39,315 nucleotides of DNA from UBA8438 sp963934795 (GTDB taxonomy: Bacteria; Acidobacteriota; Vicinamibacteria; Vicinamibacterales; UBA8438): contig CAWWAF010000027.1 of the NCBI GenBank assembly GCA_963934795.1, forward strand, positions 1 to 39,315. Direction: 5' to 3'. The notes beneath the pieces were generated by a model. It did no database searches. It was given only the letters and a program-made list of their open reading frames with translations, and was not told where the DNA came from. Positions 23,016-31,911 of this stretch are shown here, one piece after another. Each line of letters begins with the position of its first letter. Position 1 is the first letter of the stretch. A program made the position numbers and the translations under genes.

Positions 23016-24154
23016 TATCCGAAGATGTCCTTGACGCGGTCGAAGAACGGGCGTTCTTCGTCGGTGTCAGCGGACACGGGTTCCAGCACCCTATCTGACA
23101 ATGTGGCGCCGAGTTCCTCGATGAGGATCTTCTGTTCCCGACTGAGCTTGGTGGGCACCGCTACTTGCACCCGAACGTACAGATCGCCCTGGCCGCGCCC
23201 GTTGACGTTGGGCATCCCTTTGCCACGTAGCCGGAAGCGCGTGTCCGCTTGCGTCCCTTTCGGAATATTGATGGTGGTCGGGTCCGTCAGGGTCGGGATC
23301 TCGATTTCGCCACCGAGCGCGAGCGTCGGGAACGTGACCGGCATGTCGCAGAGCAGGTCGTCACCTTCGCGTTGAAAAAACGCATGGCTACCCACGTGCA
23401 CGACGACGTAGAGATCGCCCGGTGGTGCCCCGGCGCCGCCGTGTTCTCCCTCCCCAGTCAGGCGCAATCGCTGTGCGGTGCCGATGCCGGCCGGGATCTT
23501 CACGGTGAGCTTTCGTTCCTGGCCGATTTTGCCTTGCCCATGGCAGGACTGACAGGGTTTGGCGATGACCCGTCCGATACCGCCGCATGCGGGGCACGTG
23601 CGCGCAACAGTCAGGAACCCCTGCTGGAAGCGGACCTGACCGTGACCCTGACACTGGCCACACTTCTCCGGAGTGCTGCCCGGGGCCGAACCCGAGCCGC
23701 CGCAGGTGTCGCACGATTCGTCGCGGGGAATTTGCAGTGTGGTCTCGGTGCCGGTCGCCGCCTCCTCGAAGGTGATTTCGAGGTCATACCGGAGGTCGGC
23801 CCCACGTCTGACACCACCGCGGCGTCCGCCGCCGGCGAACCCGAACAGGTCGCCCAGCCCGCCCAGAATGTCACCGAAGTCGGCAAAAATCGTCGGATCG
23901 TATCCGGCCCCTCCGCTGCTCGCTCCCCCCACGCCGGCGTGGCCGAAGCGATCGTAGCGAGCGCGCTTCTCGCGGTCTGCGAGCACCGCGTAGGCTTCGG
24001 CCGCTTCTTTGAACTGCTCTTCGGCGGCCTTGTCCCCGGGGTTCCGGTCGGGGTGGTGCTTGAGCGCCATCTTTCGGTAGGCGCTCTTCACTGTCGAATC
24101 GTCGGCGTCGCGGGGCACGCCGAGAATCTCGTAATAGTCCCGTGCCGTTGTCAC
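23015..24154 (-). CDS. dnaJ: Chaperone DnaJ
   Basis: DnaJ is the J-domain co-chaperone that delivers clients to DnaK and stimulates its ATPase. The 379-residue protein has the J domain with KHHPDRNPGD (HPD at 34-36), a Gly/Phe-rich region (FGFAGGGRRGG), four zinc-binding repeats (CDTCGGSG, CGQCQGHG, CPACGGIG, CQSCHGQG) and a complete C-terminal substrate-binding region (GDLYVVVHV, GRGQGDLYVRVQV). This is a type I DnaJ of normal length. Its ATG overlaps the grpE stop by 4 nt. dnaK itself is not next to it or elsewhere in the window. Confidence 0.98.
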   Translation of the reverse strand: MTTARDYYEILGVPRDADDSTVKSAYRKMALKHHPDRNPGDKAAEEQFKEAAEAYAVLADREKRARYDRFGHAGVGGASSGGAGYDPTIFADFGDILGGLGDLFGFAGGGRRGGVRRGADLRYDLEITFEEAATGTETTLQIPRDESCDTCGGSGSAPGSTPEKCGQCQGHGQVRFQQGFLTVARTCPACGGIGRVIAKPCQSCHGQGKIGQERKLTVKIPAGIGTAQRLRLTGEGEHGGAGAPPGDLYVVVHVGSHAFFQREGDDLLCDMPVTFPTLALGGEIEIPTLTDPTTINIPKGTQADTRFRLRGKGMPNVNGRGQGDLYVRVQVAVPTKLSREQKILIEELGATLSDRVLEPVSADTDEERPFFDRVKDIFG

Positions 24155-24756
24155 GCCTGGGCCACCTTGACCATCGCCGCACGAAGCAGCCGCTCGCGCA
24201 GCGTGTAGCCCCTGCGGAGCTCCTCGATGACCTCACCGTCGCGGTGGCTGTCGCTCGCTTCCTGGGTCACGGCCTGGTGAATATTCGGATCGAAGTCGGT
24301 GCCCACGGTCTTGATGGGCGTGACCCCGCGGCGGTCCAGGAGGTCCAGCATTTGCTTGTGGATGATTTCGACGCCGCGCCGATAGACATCGGCGTCCTCG
24401 GTCTCAGCCGCCAGCGCCCGCTCCAGGTCGTCCACGATCGGCAACAGGTCTGTCAGGAGGTCCACCGCGGCGTACTCGGCGCGCTCGCGGCGCTCCCGGT
24501 CTGTACGTTTGCGGTAGTTGTCGAACTCGGCGGTCGTGACGAGCAGTCGCTGGTACTGCTCGTCACGCTCGCGGCGGATCGCGGCGATGTCGTCGCCGTC
24601 CGTCGCGTCGCCGACAGGGGGTATCGCGTCACCCGCTTCCGCCGGCGGACTAGCCCCTTCGTGGGGGGTGGTCTCGTCGCGCGGAGTCGCCGTGTCCGGC
24701 GGCTCCGAGGTCTGCGGAGGGGACTTAGACTGATCCGTAGGGTGTTCGTCGTGCAT
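24151..24756 (-). CDS. grpE: Nucleotide exchange factor GrpE
   Basis: GrpE releases ADP from DnaK. The 201-residue protein has a long acidic, Pro- and Thr-rich disordered N-terminus (about 1-55), a long dimerisation helix (AAIRRERDEQYQRLLVTTAE, then FDNYRKRTDRER) and the C-terminal beta domain (GVTPIKTVGTDFDPNIHQAV, VIEELRRGYTLRERLLRAAMVKVA). All are typical. The ATG lies inside hrcA, overlapping it by 32 bases, and no Shine-Dalgarno is visible, so translation is probably coupled. The stop overlaps dnaJ by 4 nt. Confidence 0.96.
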   Translation of the reverse strand: MHDEHPTDQSKSPPQTSEPPDTATPRDETTPHEGASPPAEAGDAIPPVGDATDGDDIAAIRRERDEQYQRLLVTTAEFDNYRKRTDRERRERAEYAAVDLLTDLLPIVDDLERALAAETEDADVYRRGVEIIHKQMLDLLDRRGVTPIKTVGTDFDPNIHQAVTQEASDSHRDGEVIEELRRGYTLRERLLRAAMVKVAQA

Positions 24757-25849
24757 CGTCTGCGGGTGGGGGACTGTGGTTCACCAGGACACGGCTGACG
24801 GCCTGCGACACACTGTCGACGGCCGCGATGGCTCGTGAATAGCGCATCCGACGCGGACCAATCACGCCCACGGTGCCGGTCTGTCGGCCATCAAAGTAGG
24901 TTGACGCAATAAGGCTGAACGGTTTGAGGTCGTCGGCTGTGTGTTCGGCGCCGATCACGACGGTCAAGCCGCCAGCGTCGACATCGAGATACTCGCTCAG
25001 CAAACGAACCAGTCGGTGCTTTTCCTGCACCATTTCCAGAAGCGCCCGGAATGTCGCGAGGGGCACCGGTCCTTCGTCGTCTGAGACCTCGTCGAAGAGC
25101 GCCGTGGCTCCGTCGACGAACACGCTGTCGCGCGGGACCATCTCCTCCAGGGTCGAGCTGGCCAAGCGTAACGACCGGGAAAGCAACTCATCGCAGAGCA
25201 CTTGCTCTTGTCGAAGGTTCTCGATCACCCGCGTGCGGACATCGCCCAGGGTCAACCCGCGGAATTCGCGGTTCAGATACTGCGCGCCTTGCTCCAACTC
25301 GCCGCGCCGTACCTGTTCCCCGATGTCCACGATCTTGTGGCACACCTGTTCGCCGGCGGCGGTGACCACGACAAGAATGCGGGTGTCGTCTATCGGCACG
25401 AATTCGATGTGCTCGAACCCGACCGCCTCGTTCGTGGGAGCCATCGCGAACCCGAGATGATGGGAGACGCGAGACAGCTCGTGCGACACGTTTGACAAGA
25501 CCCCGTTGACCGACCCTGCCTGGCGCAGACGCGCTTCGACCGCCGATGTTGACCGAGCGGAGAGGCGGTGTTCCAGCAGCAGGTCCACGAAGCTCCGGTA
25601 GCCGAGATCCGTCGGTACCCGGCCCGCTGAGGTGTGCGGTTGCCACACCAGGCCCGCCTCTTCAAGGCCGGCGAGAATATGCCGCACGGTAGCCGAGGAG
25701 AGACCGAATCCGCCGTGCTCGGCGAGCCAGCGCGACGACACCGGGGTGCCGTGGTCGATGTATTTCTGTATCAATGCCGCGAGCACACTTCGCGCACGAC
25801 TGTCTAGGTCGACGCCGGTGTTGCCGGCTGACGCTGAGTGCCGAGACAT
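24725..25849 (-). CDS. hrcA: Heat-inducible transcription repressor HrcA
   Basis: HrcA represses class I heat-shock genes by binding CIRCE elements. The 374-residue protein has the N-terminal winged helix (ARSVLAALIQKYIDHGTPVSSRWL, then GLSSATVRHILAGLEEAGLVWQPHTSAGRVPTD, split here for length) and a GAF-like middle domain with VLSNVSHELSR and VVIGAEH. The C-terminus has TVGVIGPRRMRYSRAIAAVDSVS, close to the family pattern. The length is slightly above average because of a C-terminal tail overlapping grpE. The ATG follows a -10 element by 10 nt with no Shine-Dalgarno. No CIRCE inverted repeat is present upstream, so autoregulation through a standard site is not supported. Confidence 0.95.
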   Translation of the reverse strand: MSRHSASAGNTGVDLDSRARSVLAALIQKYIDHGTPVSSRWLAEHGGFGLSSATVRHILAGLEEAGLVWQPHTSAGRVPTDLGYRSFVDLLLEHRLSARSTSAVEARLRQAGSVNGVLSNVSHELSRVSHHLGFAMAPTNEAVGFEHIEFVPIDDTRILVVVTAAGEQVCHKIVDIGEQVRRGELEQGAQYLNREFRGLTLGDVRTRVIENLRQEQVLCDELLSRSLRLASSTLEEMVPRDSVFVDGATALFDEVSDDEGPVPLATFRALLEMVQEKHRLVRLLSEYLDVDAGGLTVVIGAEHTADDLKPFSLIASTYFDGRQTGTVGVIGPRRMRYSRAIAAVDSVSQAVSRVLVNHSPPPADDARRTPYGSV

Positions 25850-25859
25850 GGCCGCTAAA

Positions 25860-25865
25860 AGTATA
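25860..25865 (-). promoter_or_regulatory. Putative promoter (-10) of hrcA-grpE-dnaJ-prmA
   Basis: On the minus strand TATACT (25865-25860) ends 10 nt before the hrcA ATG, in the 27-base gap after xdhC. The predicted leader is only about 4 nt. There is no -35 match, no TG extension and no Shine-Dalgarno, and no CIRCE element overlaps it. Read-through from xdhC is also possible. Confidence 0.4.
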
Positions 25866-25876
25866 CCCCTCGGACC

Positions 25877-26743
25877 CTACGCGGGCGTCGTCTGGGTGGT
25901 GCTCGGCGGCTCCCAACGGAGTGAGACGGCGCCCTGGTCGGCGTCCGTGGTGGCATCGGCCCCGATCTTCCCGTACTTGACACCTATCAATTCGGCCAGG
26001 ATGCTCACCGCGATTTCCTGTGGTGTCACGGCACCGAGGTTGAGTCCGACCGGCGCGTGTACCCGCTGAAGCTGATCAGCGGGTATGCCTTCCTCCTCGA
26101 GCGCTTCGTAGATGCGGGCCACCTTCGCGCGACTGCCGATGAGCCCGAGATAGCGCATTTTTTTCGGAGCCAGCGCCCGCAACGCATCCAAATCGTGCCG
26201 GTGTCCCCGGGTCAAGATGACCGCGAAGGCGTGCGGCGGTAGTTCGGCCCGGGTGAGCCACTCAGGAATGGCGTCCACCACGATTTCCTCCGCCTCAGGG
26301 AACCGTTCGGCGTTTGCGAATTTTTCGCGGTCGTCGATGACATGCAGGCGGAACCCCACAGTCTGTGCGGCTTGAGCCAGGTGATACGCCACGTGGCCCG
26401 CTCCCACGAGGTACAGCGCAGGAGCCGGTTCGAGTGGTTCGATGTACACCTCCATTTGGCCCCCGCAGATCAGTCCTGAGTCCTCGGCAATATCGTCCGC
26501 CAACTCGTATTTGGCGATAATCGGCTCTCGCGTCTCGATTGCCGTCTTCGCCTTCCAGAACGCCTCGTTCTCATAGCACCCACCGCCGATGGTGCCGACG
26601 ATCCGGCCGTCGGGGAAGACCAGCATCTTCGCCCCGACCCGCTGTGGGGTCGACCCTTGCGCTCGGATGATCGTCACCAGCGCCGCCGGTTCCCCGCGCT
26701 GCAGTGCGGCAGCGACCGCTTCGAAGACGTCCTCGTTTCTCAT
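25877..26743 (-). CDS. xdhC: XdhC/CoxI family molybdoenzyme maturation protein
   Basis: XdhC/CoxI proteins help insert the sulfurated molybdenum cofactor into xanthine dehydrogenase or CO dehydrogenase-type enzymes. The 288-residue protein has the N-terminal domain with ALVTIIRAQGSTPQRVGAKM and GTIGGGCYE, GLICGGQMEVYIEPL, then a Rossmann-like C-terminal domain (ALYLVGAGHVAYHLAQAA, YLGLIGSRAKVARIYEALEEEG) and VGLNLGAVTPQEIAVSILAEL. The family is certain. No molybdenum hydroxylase gene is in the window, so the client is unknown. Its ATG overlaps the stop of the PPIase gene (TAATG), so the two are translationally coupled. Confidence 0.92.
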   Translation of the reverse strand: MRNEDVFEAVAAALQRGEPAALVTIIRAQGSTPQRVGAKMLVFPDGRIVGTIGGGCYENEAFWKAKTAIETREPIIAKYELADDIAEDSGLICGGQMEVYIEPLEPAPALYLVGAGHVAYHLAQAAQTVGFRLHVIDDREKFANAERFPEAEEIVVDAIPEWLTRAELPPHAFAVILTRGHRHDLDALRALAPKKMRYLGLIGSRAKVARIYEALEEEGIPADQLQRVHAPVGLNLGAVTPQEIAVSILAELIGVKYGKIGADATTDADQGAVSLRWEPPSTTQTTPA

Positions 26744-27807
26744 TAGATCAAAATCTCGATATCGCTATTGGTGCGCAATTCTGCGACGAAGGTCTCTGTC
26801 CTCGCCTGCTGTTCCGTACGCACGAGAAATTCACGAATCTGAACGCTGGCCTCGGTGAAGGGGACGGTCGTCGCCTCCTCGAGGGCTATCAGTTGGATGA
26901 TGTGGAATCCGAAGGGCGTTTCCACGACTCCGCTGTATTCACCTGGGGACAGGGCGAAGAGCGCCGCCTCGAACGCTGGTACGGTCTGCCCTTTGACGAC
27001 CTGACCCAGATCGCCCCCGGTGGCGGCCGACGCCTGGTCCTCGGAATGCGCCTGTGCCAGCTCCGCGAAGTCGCCGCCCGCCTCCAGGTCGCCCAGGACA
27101 CCCTCAGCCCGCGCGCGCGCCGCCGTCTTGTCCGCTTCGGCGGCATCGGGACTGAGGCCAATCAAGATGTGGCGGGCCTGGGCTGCACCACCGCCCGTGA
27201 ACTGTTCCATATGCTGGTCGTAGAACGCACGTGCCGTCTCCGCGTCGACCTCGACCTCCGATGGCACCGCCGCCTCGAGCACGCGTTCCACCAGCAGGTC
27301 CCGGCGGGTCTCCCCGCGCAGGATGTCCAGTGTTGTATCCCAACTGTCCAATTGGGTTTCGAACGCTTCGGGGGTAGGGAAGTTCGCCCTCAGGCTGTTG
27401 ATCCGTTCATCCACAACCGTTTCGTCAACCTCAAGGCCGCGTGACGCTGATTCCTGCAGCAACACGTGGAATGACACGAGGCGCTCCAATACCGACCGAT
27501 AGATCTGGTCTCGGAGGTGGGCGGGCAGCGCTTGCCCAGCCTGGATTTCAGCGCTTCTGACCGCCCGTTCGAGCTCCACGCTCGTGATGTCGTGGGCGTT
27601 CACGCGAGCCACAACCGCCGGGAGCGTCTCCGGCACCGGATCCGCTGCTGGCCCCGGCACCGACAGCGGCTCAAGCGTGCTGGCCGGGTCGGCTACCGCG
27701 GCCGGGGCGTCGTCGGGTGGCTGTGCACCGCATCCGACAACGCATCCAAGCGCCACGCTCACGCCGACGGCACAGGCGCCACGAACGGTACGGCTCCAAG
27801 CGAACAT
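26743..27807 (-). CDS. Parvulin-type peptidyl-prolyl isomerase lipoprotein (SurA/PrsA-like)
   Basis: This 354-residue protein probably assists folding of exported proteins. The N-terminus is a lipoprotein signal: basic start, hydrophobic core and lipobox CVVGC with Cys26. A Pro-rich linker leads to a SurA-N-like helical domain (VVARVNAHDITSVELERAV, then LERLVSFHVLLQESASRGL). The rotamase domain shows AQARHILIGL, ARAEGVLGDLEAGGDFAELA, ATGGDLGQVVKGQTVPAFEAALFAL and TPFGFHIIQLI (quoted in pieces). The catalytic His of the HIL motif is present. The ATG lies 6 nt after a perfect TATAAT, with no Shine-Dalgarno. It overlaps xdhC at its end. Assignment to SurA or PrsA specifically is not possible. 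Confidence 0.9.
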   Translation of the reverse strand: MFAWSRTVRGACAVGVSVALGCVVGCGAQPPDDAPAAVADPASTLEPLSVPGPAADPVPETLPAVVARVNAHDITSVELERAVRSAEIQAGQALPAHLRDQIYRSVLERLVSFHVLLQESASRGLEVDETVVDERINSLRANFPTPEAFETQLDSWDTTLDILRGETRRDLLVERVLEAAVPSEVEVDAETARAFYDQHMEQFTGGGAAQARHILIGLSPDAAEADKTAARARAEGVLGDLEAGGDFAELAQAHSEDQASAATGGDLGQVVKGQTVPAFEAALFALSPGEYSGVVETPFGFHIIQLIALEEATTVPFTEASVQIREFLVRTEQQARTETFVAELRTNSDIEILI

Positions 27808-27813
27808 CTGTGG

Positions 27814-27819
27814 ATTATA
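27814..27819 (-). promoter_or_regulatory. Putative leaderless promoter of the PPIase-xdhC genes
   Basis: On the minus strand a perfect TATAAT (27819-27814) is followed by six bases and then the ATG at 27807. With the usual 6-7 nt distance from -10 to start, transcription would begin at the A of the ATG. There is no Shine-Dalgarno in between and no strong -35. Confidence 0.5.
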
Positions 27820-27859
27820 CCCGCTGTCGTACGCTTACCGGCGACTTGGGGACGGCGAT

Positions 27860-30208
27860 TTAGTGCAGAGGGCACCACGGCCGAGGCGCCGTCCCGTCAC
27901 GAAATGCCTGCGTCAGCGGACCAGGGCATTGCGGGGTCGCGAGGAGTCCGGACACCGGGTCGACGGCGGCCCAGGTAATGCCGGGAGGTGGTTCGAAGTC
28001 GGCCGGCGGACGCCCTTCGTGCGCGCGCCGCATGAACGCCGCCCAGATCGGCAGGGCGGCCTGGGCCCCCGTCAGTCCCAACGGGCTGTTGTCGTCGTGA
28101 CCCACCCAGACCACCGTCAGCAGCGTTGGGGTAAATCCAGCAAACCAGGCGTCCCGCAGGTCATCCGTCGTCCCGGTCTTGCCAGCGGCCACCTCGTTGA
28201 AGCCGTGTCGGCGAGCGGCGGAGGCGGTGCCTGCATCAAGGACGCTCCGCAACATCTGTGTGACCAGGAACGCGCTATCAGCGGCGACAACCTGCTGCGG
28301 GGGACCGACTGGGAGCATGACCGTGCGGCCTCCACGCGTGGTCACACGTTCGATGGCGTGAATCGGAATCCGCTCGCCCCCGTTGGCGAGCATCGCGTAG
28401 GCGGCGGCGACTTCCAAGGGGGTGGCCTCGAAGGCCCCCAACGCGAGTGACGGGTACGGAGGCGGAACAGTGGCGCCCGACGCCTGGCCCCACAGGTCGG
28501 CCACCGCCTGAAACCCGGCCATGGCGGCGACCTTGACCGCGGCGACGTTCCGCGAGCGGGCCAACGCCAGGCGCGCGGTCACCGGACCCTCGTAGACCCC
28601 TCCGAAATTGGACGGACGATACGGGCGCCCGTCGTGCATGAAGGTGGTCGGTGTGTCGTCGATCTGCGACGACGCGGTGAATTTGAAGTCCGGGTCGAGG
28701 CGGGCGCGCTCCAGCGCTGCCAAGTACACGAACGGTTTGACGATTGATCCCGGCTGACGACGGGCGCGTGCCGCCCGGTTGAACTGGGACTGTTGATACG
28801 AACTGCCGCCGACCAGCGCGCGGATGGCTCCGCTCCGAGGGTCCACCGCAACCAGGGCGACCTGGGGCGCAGGGGTCTGCAACGTCGGGCCGAGCCCCGC
28901 GAGGCCGTCCTCTACGGCGGATTCCGCAAGTCGTTGCAGCCGTACGTCGAGCGTCGTCTCTACTCGCGCACCGGCCGCGGAGCCTTGCAGGAGCGTCTCG
29001 AGTTGCCCGTTTACGACGTCGGCAAAGTACGGCGCGTCAAGGTCCTCCGGTCCGTCCGCGGTCCGAAGCGGCTCTCGAGCCGCGGACATGGCGGCGTCTG
29101 GAGTGACGAAGTCGAGGTCGACCATGGCTTGCAGCACCGCGTTGCGGCGGGTCTTGGCGCGTTCCGGGTGACGCGCCGGCGAGATCCGCTGCGGGGCCTG
29201 GATGACCCCGGCCAGGGTGGCGGCTTCAGCGAGTGACAGGTTGTGGAGATCCTTGTCAAACAAAGCCCGAGCGCCCTCGGTGATCCCGTGAATGGCGAAC
29301 GACCCGTGTTGGCCGAGGTAGACCTCGTTGAGATAGAGCTCCAAGATGCGCGACTTGGGGAGTCGGCGTTCCAGGAGCAAGGCAAGCGCCTGCTCGTGGA
29401 GTTTCCGAGTGACGGTCTGCTCGGGTGTGAGGAGCGCGTTCTTGATTAATTGCTGCGTGAGCGTGCTCGCCCCGACGAGATAGGACAGCTCACCAGTCAG
29501 ATTGGTGACGGCGGCGGCGGCGATCCGAAACCCGTCAATACCTGGATGCGTGAAGAACCGGTGATCCTCGGCGGCCAGCACCGCCTGCACGACGGTCCCT
29601 GGCACCGCCGCCAGCGGCGTCGTCTGATGTTTTCGCCGCGCTCCCTCTGGTCTGGCCGACAGGAGTGGCGCTCCCAGCGTGAGGCTGGGGACGTGACCCA
29701 GTGGGGGGATTTCGATCGCCGCGACGTGGCTATGCCCTGCGGTCTCACCCTCGAAGACGACGCGGGCGGTTCGACCCTTGTCTGCGCCCTGTCGTTCGAT
29801 GAGCGTGATGGCGTTGGGCTCGACGGCAAACTCACCCGCGCCTCTCGCGCGCTCCCGTTCCCTGTAGGCCAACTCATCAAGCCATTCGGCGAGGTCGTGG
29901 CGACTGAGCGCCATACCCGGTGCGATGTCCAGTGACGTCGCGAAGACCTCAGTTGCCGCCGGGGTCCACTCCGTAGCGAGATGGGCGTCGATTTGGGCGG
30001 CCAGCGTCCGATAGGTCCTCGCGGCGACGAGTGCAAGCACCAGCAAGAGTGCGCTTCCGCCGAGGATGCCGACGCGGAGACAACGTGCACGAAATGTGCG
30101 TCGGAAGGTCTGCCGGCGGGACGAGGACCGGCGTGTCTGGCGGCGAGCGGTTCGGCGTGCGGAACTCACGCTCTCGTTATCGGTCGAACGGGTTCTCAGC
30201 CCGTACAC
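27860..30208 (-). CDS. Bifunctional penicillin-binding protein, PBP1b type
   Basis: This class A PBP polymerises glycan strands and cross-links the peptides. The 782-residue protein has a very Arg-rich cytoplasmic tail (about 1-43), one transmembrane helix (about 44-63), and a UB2H-like regulatory domain (ATSLDIAPGMALSRHDLAEW). The glycosyltransferase domain has AAEDHRFFTHPGID, GASTLTQQLIKN and RKLHEQALALLLER. The transpeptidase has the SxxK motif in RQPGSIVKPF, SRN in LARSRNVAAVK and KTGT in AAGKTGTTDD, so both activities look intact. It starts with GTG 30208 (GGAAGG 12 nt upstream), 45 nt after bshC. The UB2H domain would be where an outer-membrane activator docks; no such partner is seen here. 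Confidence 0.95.
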   Translation of the reverse strand: MYGLRTRSTDNESVSSARRTARRQTRRSSSRRQTFRRTFRARCLRVGILGGSALLLVLALVAARTYRTLAAQIDAHLATEWTPAATEVFATSLDIAPGMALSRHDLAEWLDELAYRERERARGAGEFAVEPNAITLIERQGADKGRTARVVFEGETAGHSHVAAIEIPPLGHVPSLTLGAPLLSARPEGARRKHQTTPLAAVPGTVVQAVLAAEDHRFFTHPGIDGFRIAAAAVTNLTGELSYLVGASTLTQQLIKNALLTPEQTVTRKLHEQALALLLERRLPKSRILELYLNEVYLGQHGSFAIHGITEGARALFDKDLHNLSLAEAATLAGVIQAPQRISPARHPERAKTRRNAVLQAMVDLDFVTPDAAMSAAREPLRTADGPEDLDAPYFADVVNGQLETLLQGSAAGARVETTLDVRLQRLAESAVEDGLAGLGPTLQTPAPQVALVAVDPRSGAIRALVGGSSYQQSQFNRAARARRQPGSIVKPFVYLAALERARLDPDFKFTASSQIDDTPTTFMHDGRPYRPSNFGGVYEGPVTARLALARSRNVAAVKVAAMAGFQAVADLWGQASGATVPPPYPSLALGAFEATPLEVAAAYAMLANGGERIPIHAIERVTTRGGRTVMLPVGPPQQVVAADSAFLVTQMLRSVLDAGTASAARRHGFNEVAAGKTGTTDDLRDAWFAGFTPTLLTVVWVGHDDNSPLGLTGAQAALPIWAAFMRRAHEGRPPADFEPPPGITWAAVDPVSGLLATPQCPGPLTQAFRDGTAPRPWCPLH

Positions 30209-30253
30209 AGGCGCGTCGGCCTTCCGGTGTGACCCGGGGGATCAGGCGGGCGG

Positions 30254-31903
30254 CTAGACCGAAATGACCCAGTGGTGACGTGTGTCGAGCGCCGGGTCGG
30301 TGACGAGGCGCTCGATTAGGGCGGGTCCATAGCGATTCAGGAAAAAGAGGGACGCGATGGTCCGTTCCTGAGGGGTGCCAGAGGGAAATAGCTGGGTCTG
30401 GGCGCGCGCGAACTGGCGCCGCAGGGTCTGGTCGCGTCGCTTCGCGGCTTGCACAACCTTGTTTCGGAGATTCTTGAGGTCTCGCTGCATCCGCCCGAGC
30501 GTAGACTCGGCGGCACCCGCGAGGGTCTGGTCAACGGCGGCGACGGCCACCGCCAGGGCTTGCATCTGCTCAAGGAGTGCGCCGTCGGTCGCGCGCATCG
30601 CCTGGTCTACGGCGTCCGGCAACTGGGCGCCGAGCAGCTCGTTCAGCACCGATTCGTCCTGGGGCTGAAGCGTCTCGATCGCCAGCTCATGCCGACGGAC
30701 GAATTTGATGACTGCCGCGTCGACCAGGGAGGCGGTCATCCGCAGTGCGACCAGGGGCATCGGCACATCGAAGTGCGCGTACACGTCCTTCAATTGCGCG
30801 AGATAGGCCAGTTCGTTGGGGCCGGCCACGTAGCACACCGAGGGAAGCAGGCGGTCCTGTACGACCGGACGCAACAAGACGTTGGGACCCAGACTTGCGG
30901 GGTTGGCGTGCAGGCGGTCTACCAGTGCGTCGCCGCTGGACGTCTCGTCGCCGATCGTAAACTGGTCGCCGTCACGCCGAACGGGCACGCGCCTGTTGCC
31001 CATGGCGAACAGCGCCACCGATTCCGGTGGCGCGTCAACTTGCGCATGAAAGCCGGCATCCTTGAGCCGCTCGCCCGCGCCGCGCGCCAGGGTGGCGGTC
31101 ATGCCAGGCTGGCGCAGCTCTCGCTCGAACAGCGGCGAGACCGCTGGCTTGGCGGCCGGGTCTGACGCATCGAACACGACGAGTCCCAGGTGCCCGAGCG
31201 TCTGTTCGAGCCAGCGGGCAAAGGCCTCGACCAATCCGTGGCCTGGCGCGTACGCCTGTCGCAGACCGGCCGTCAGCGCGTCCGTGAAATCGGTCTGCGG
31301 GAGCGCGGCGCTCAACTGGTCGAGCACGGCGTCAATGTCGGCGTCAAGCCGAACCGTGGCCGCCGGGGCGCCTGCCGTCGTGGGGGGCAACGAGAGCGCC
31401 AGGGTGGCCAGGGCCTGGTCCGCGTCCAGCACATGGCACGCGTGGATTTCGTCGAGGTCGTGGTCTTCTGCGTCCACCCAGAAGACTGCGACGGTCGGGA
31501 CGCCGTGCCGGGCCTCGACCTGCCGGGCGAGGCGGATCGCGGAGATCGCCTTCAGCAACGTGTACAACGGGCCTCCAAAGAGTCCCGCCTGCTGCCCAGT
31601 CACGATGGCGACCGTCTTCGGGTCCGCGAGTTGAGCCGCGGCGCCGGCCGCTTCCGGCGGAGCGTTGCGAGCGGTCTGCTGCGCCGCCACGATTTCCGCG
31701 ATGCGGTCCGGGCGCGGTGCGGCCTGTCGCGCGGCGATGACCGCCTCCCAAGCCGCGTCGCTGTCCGGGTCGCCGGCGAAGAACGGAGCGAGGGCGCTGT
31801 AATTGGCGGAGTAGTCAGCCGCGAGGCGCTTGATTCCGGGTAAGCGCCCGATGTCGACCGCGATGGAGTCGGGAAGAGACGTGGTTGTACGATCCGCAGG
31901 CAC
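30254..31903 (-). CDS. bshC: Bacillithiol biosynthesis cysteine-adding enzyme BshC
   Basis: BshC is thought to add cysteine to glucosaminyl malate, the last step in making bacillithiol. The 549-residue protein has VTGQQAGLFGGPLYTLLKA, AVFWVDAEDHDLDEI, LLRPVVQDRLLPSVCYVAGP with NELAYLAQLKDVY, a long C-terminal coiled coil (about 440-500, with RMQRDLKNLRNKVVQAAKRR) and the final SLFFLNRYGP. All are family marks, and the length is normal. It begins at GTG 31903 without a Shine-Dalgarno, close behind a promoter with a perfect TTGACA. bshA and bshB are not in the window. It is followed by the PBP gene on the same strand. Confidence 0.94.
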   Translation of the reverse strand: MPADRTTTSLPDSIAVDIGRLPGIKRLAADYSANYSALAPFFAGDPDSDAAWEAVIAARQAAPRPDRIAEIVAAQQTARNAPPEAAGAAAQLADPKTVAIVTGQQAGLFGGPLYTLLKAISAIRLARQVEARHGVPTVAVFWVDAEDHDLDEIHACHVLDADQALATLALSLPPTTAGAPAATVRLDADIDAVLDQLSAALPQTDFTDALTAGLRQAYAPGHGLVEAFARWLEQTLGHLGLVVFDASDPAAKPAVSPLFERELRQPGMTATLARGAGERLKDAGFHAQVDAPPESVALFAMGNRRVPVRRDGDQFTIGDETSSGDALVDRLHANPASLGPNVLLRPVVQDRLLPSVCYVAGPNELAYLAQLKDVYAHFDVPMPLVALRMTASLVDAAVIKFVRRHELAIETLQPQDESVLNELLGAQLPDAVDQAMRATDGALLEQMQALAVAVAAVDQTLAGAAESTLGRMQRDLKNLRNKVVQAAKRRDQTLRRQFARAQTQLFPSGTPQERTIASLFFLNRYGPALIERLVTDPALDTRHHWVISV

Positions 31904-31911
31904 GAGGCAGA

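Noticed and set aside
25836..25844. Half-site resembling CIRCE (TCGGCACTC on the minus strand) at the hrcA 5' end
   Set aside because: It lies within the coding region, matches 7 of 9 bases, and has no second half at the required spacing.
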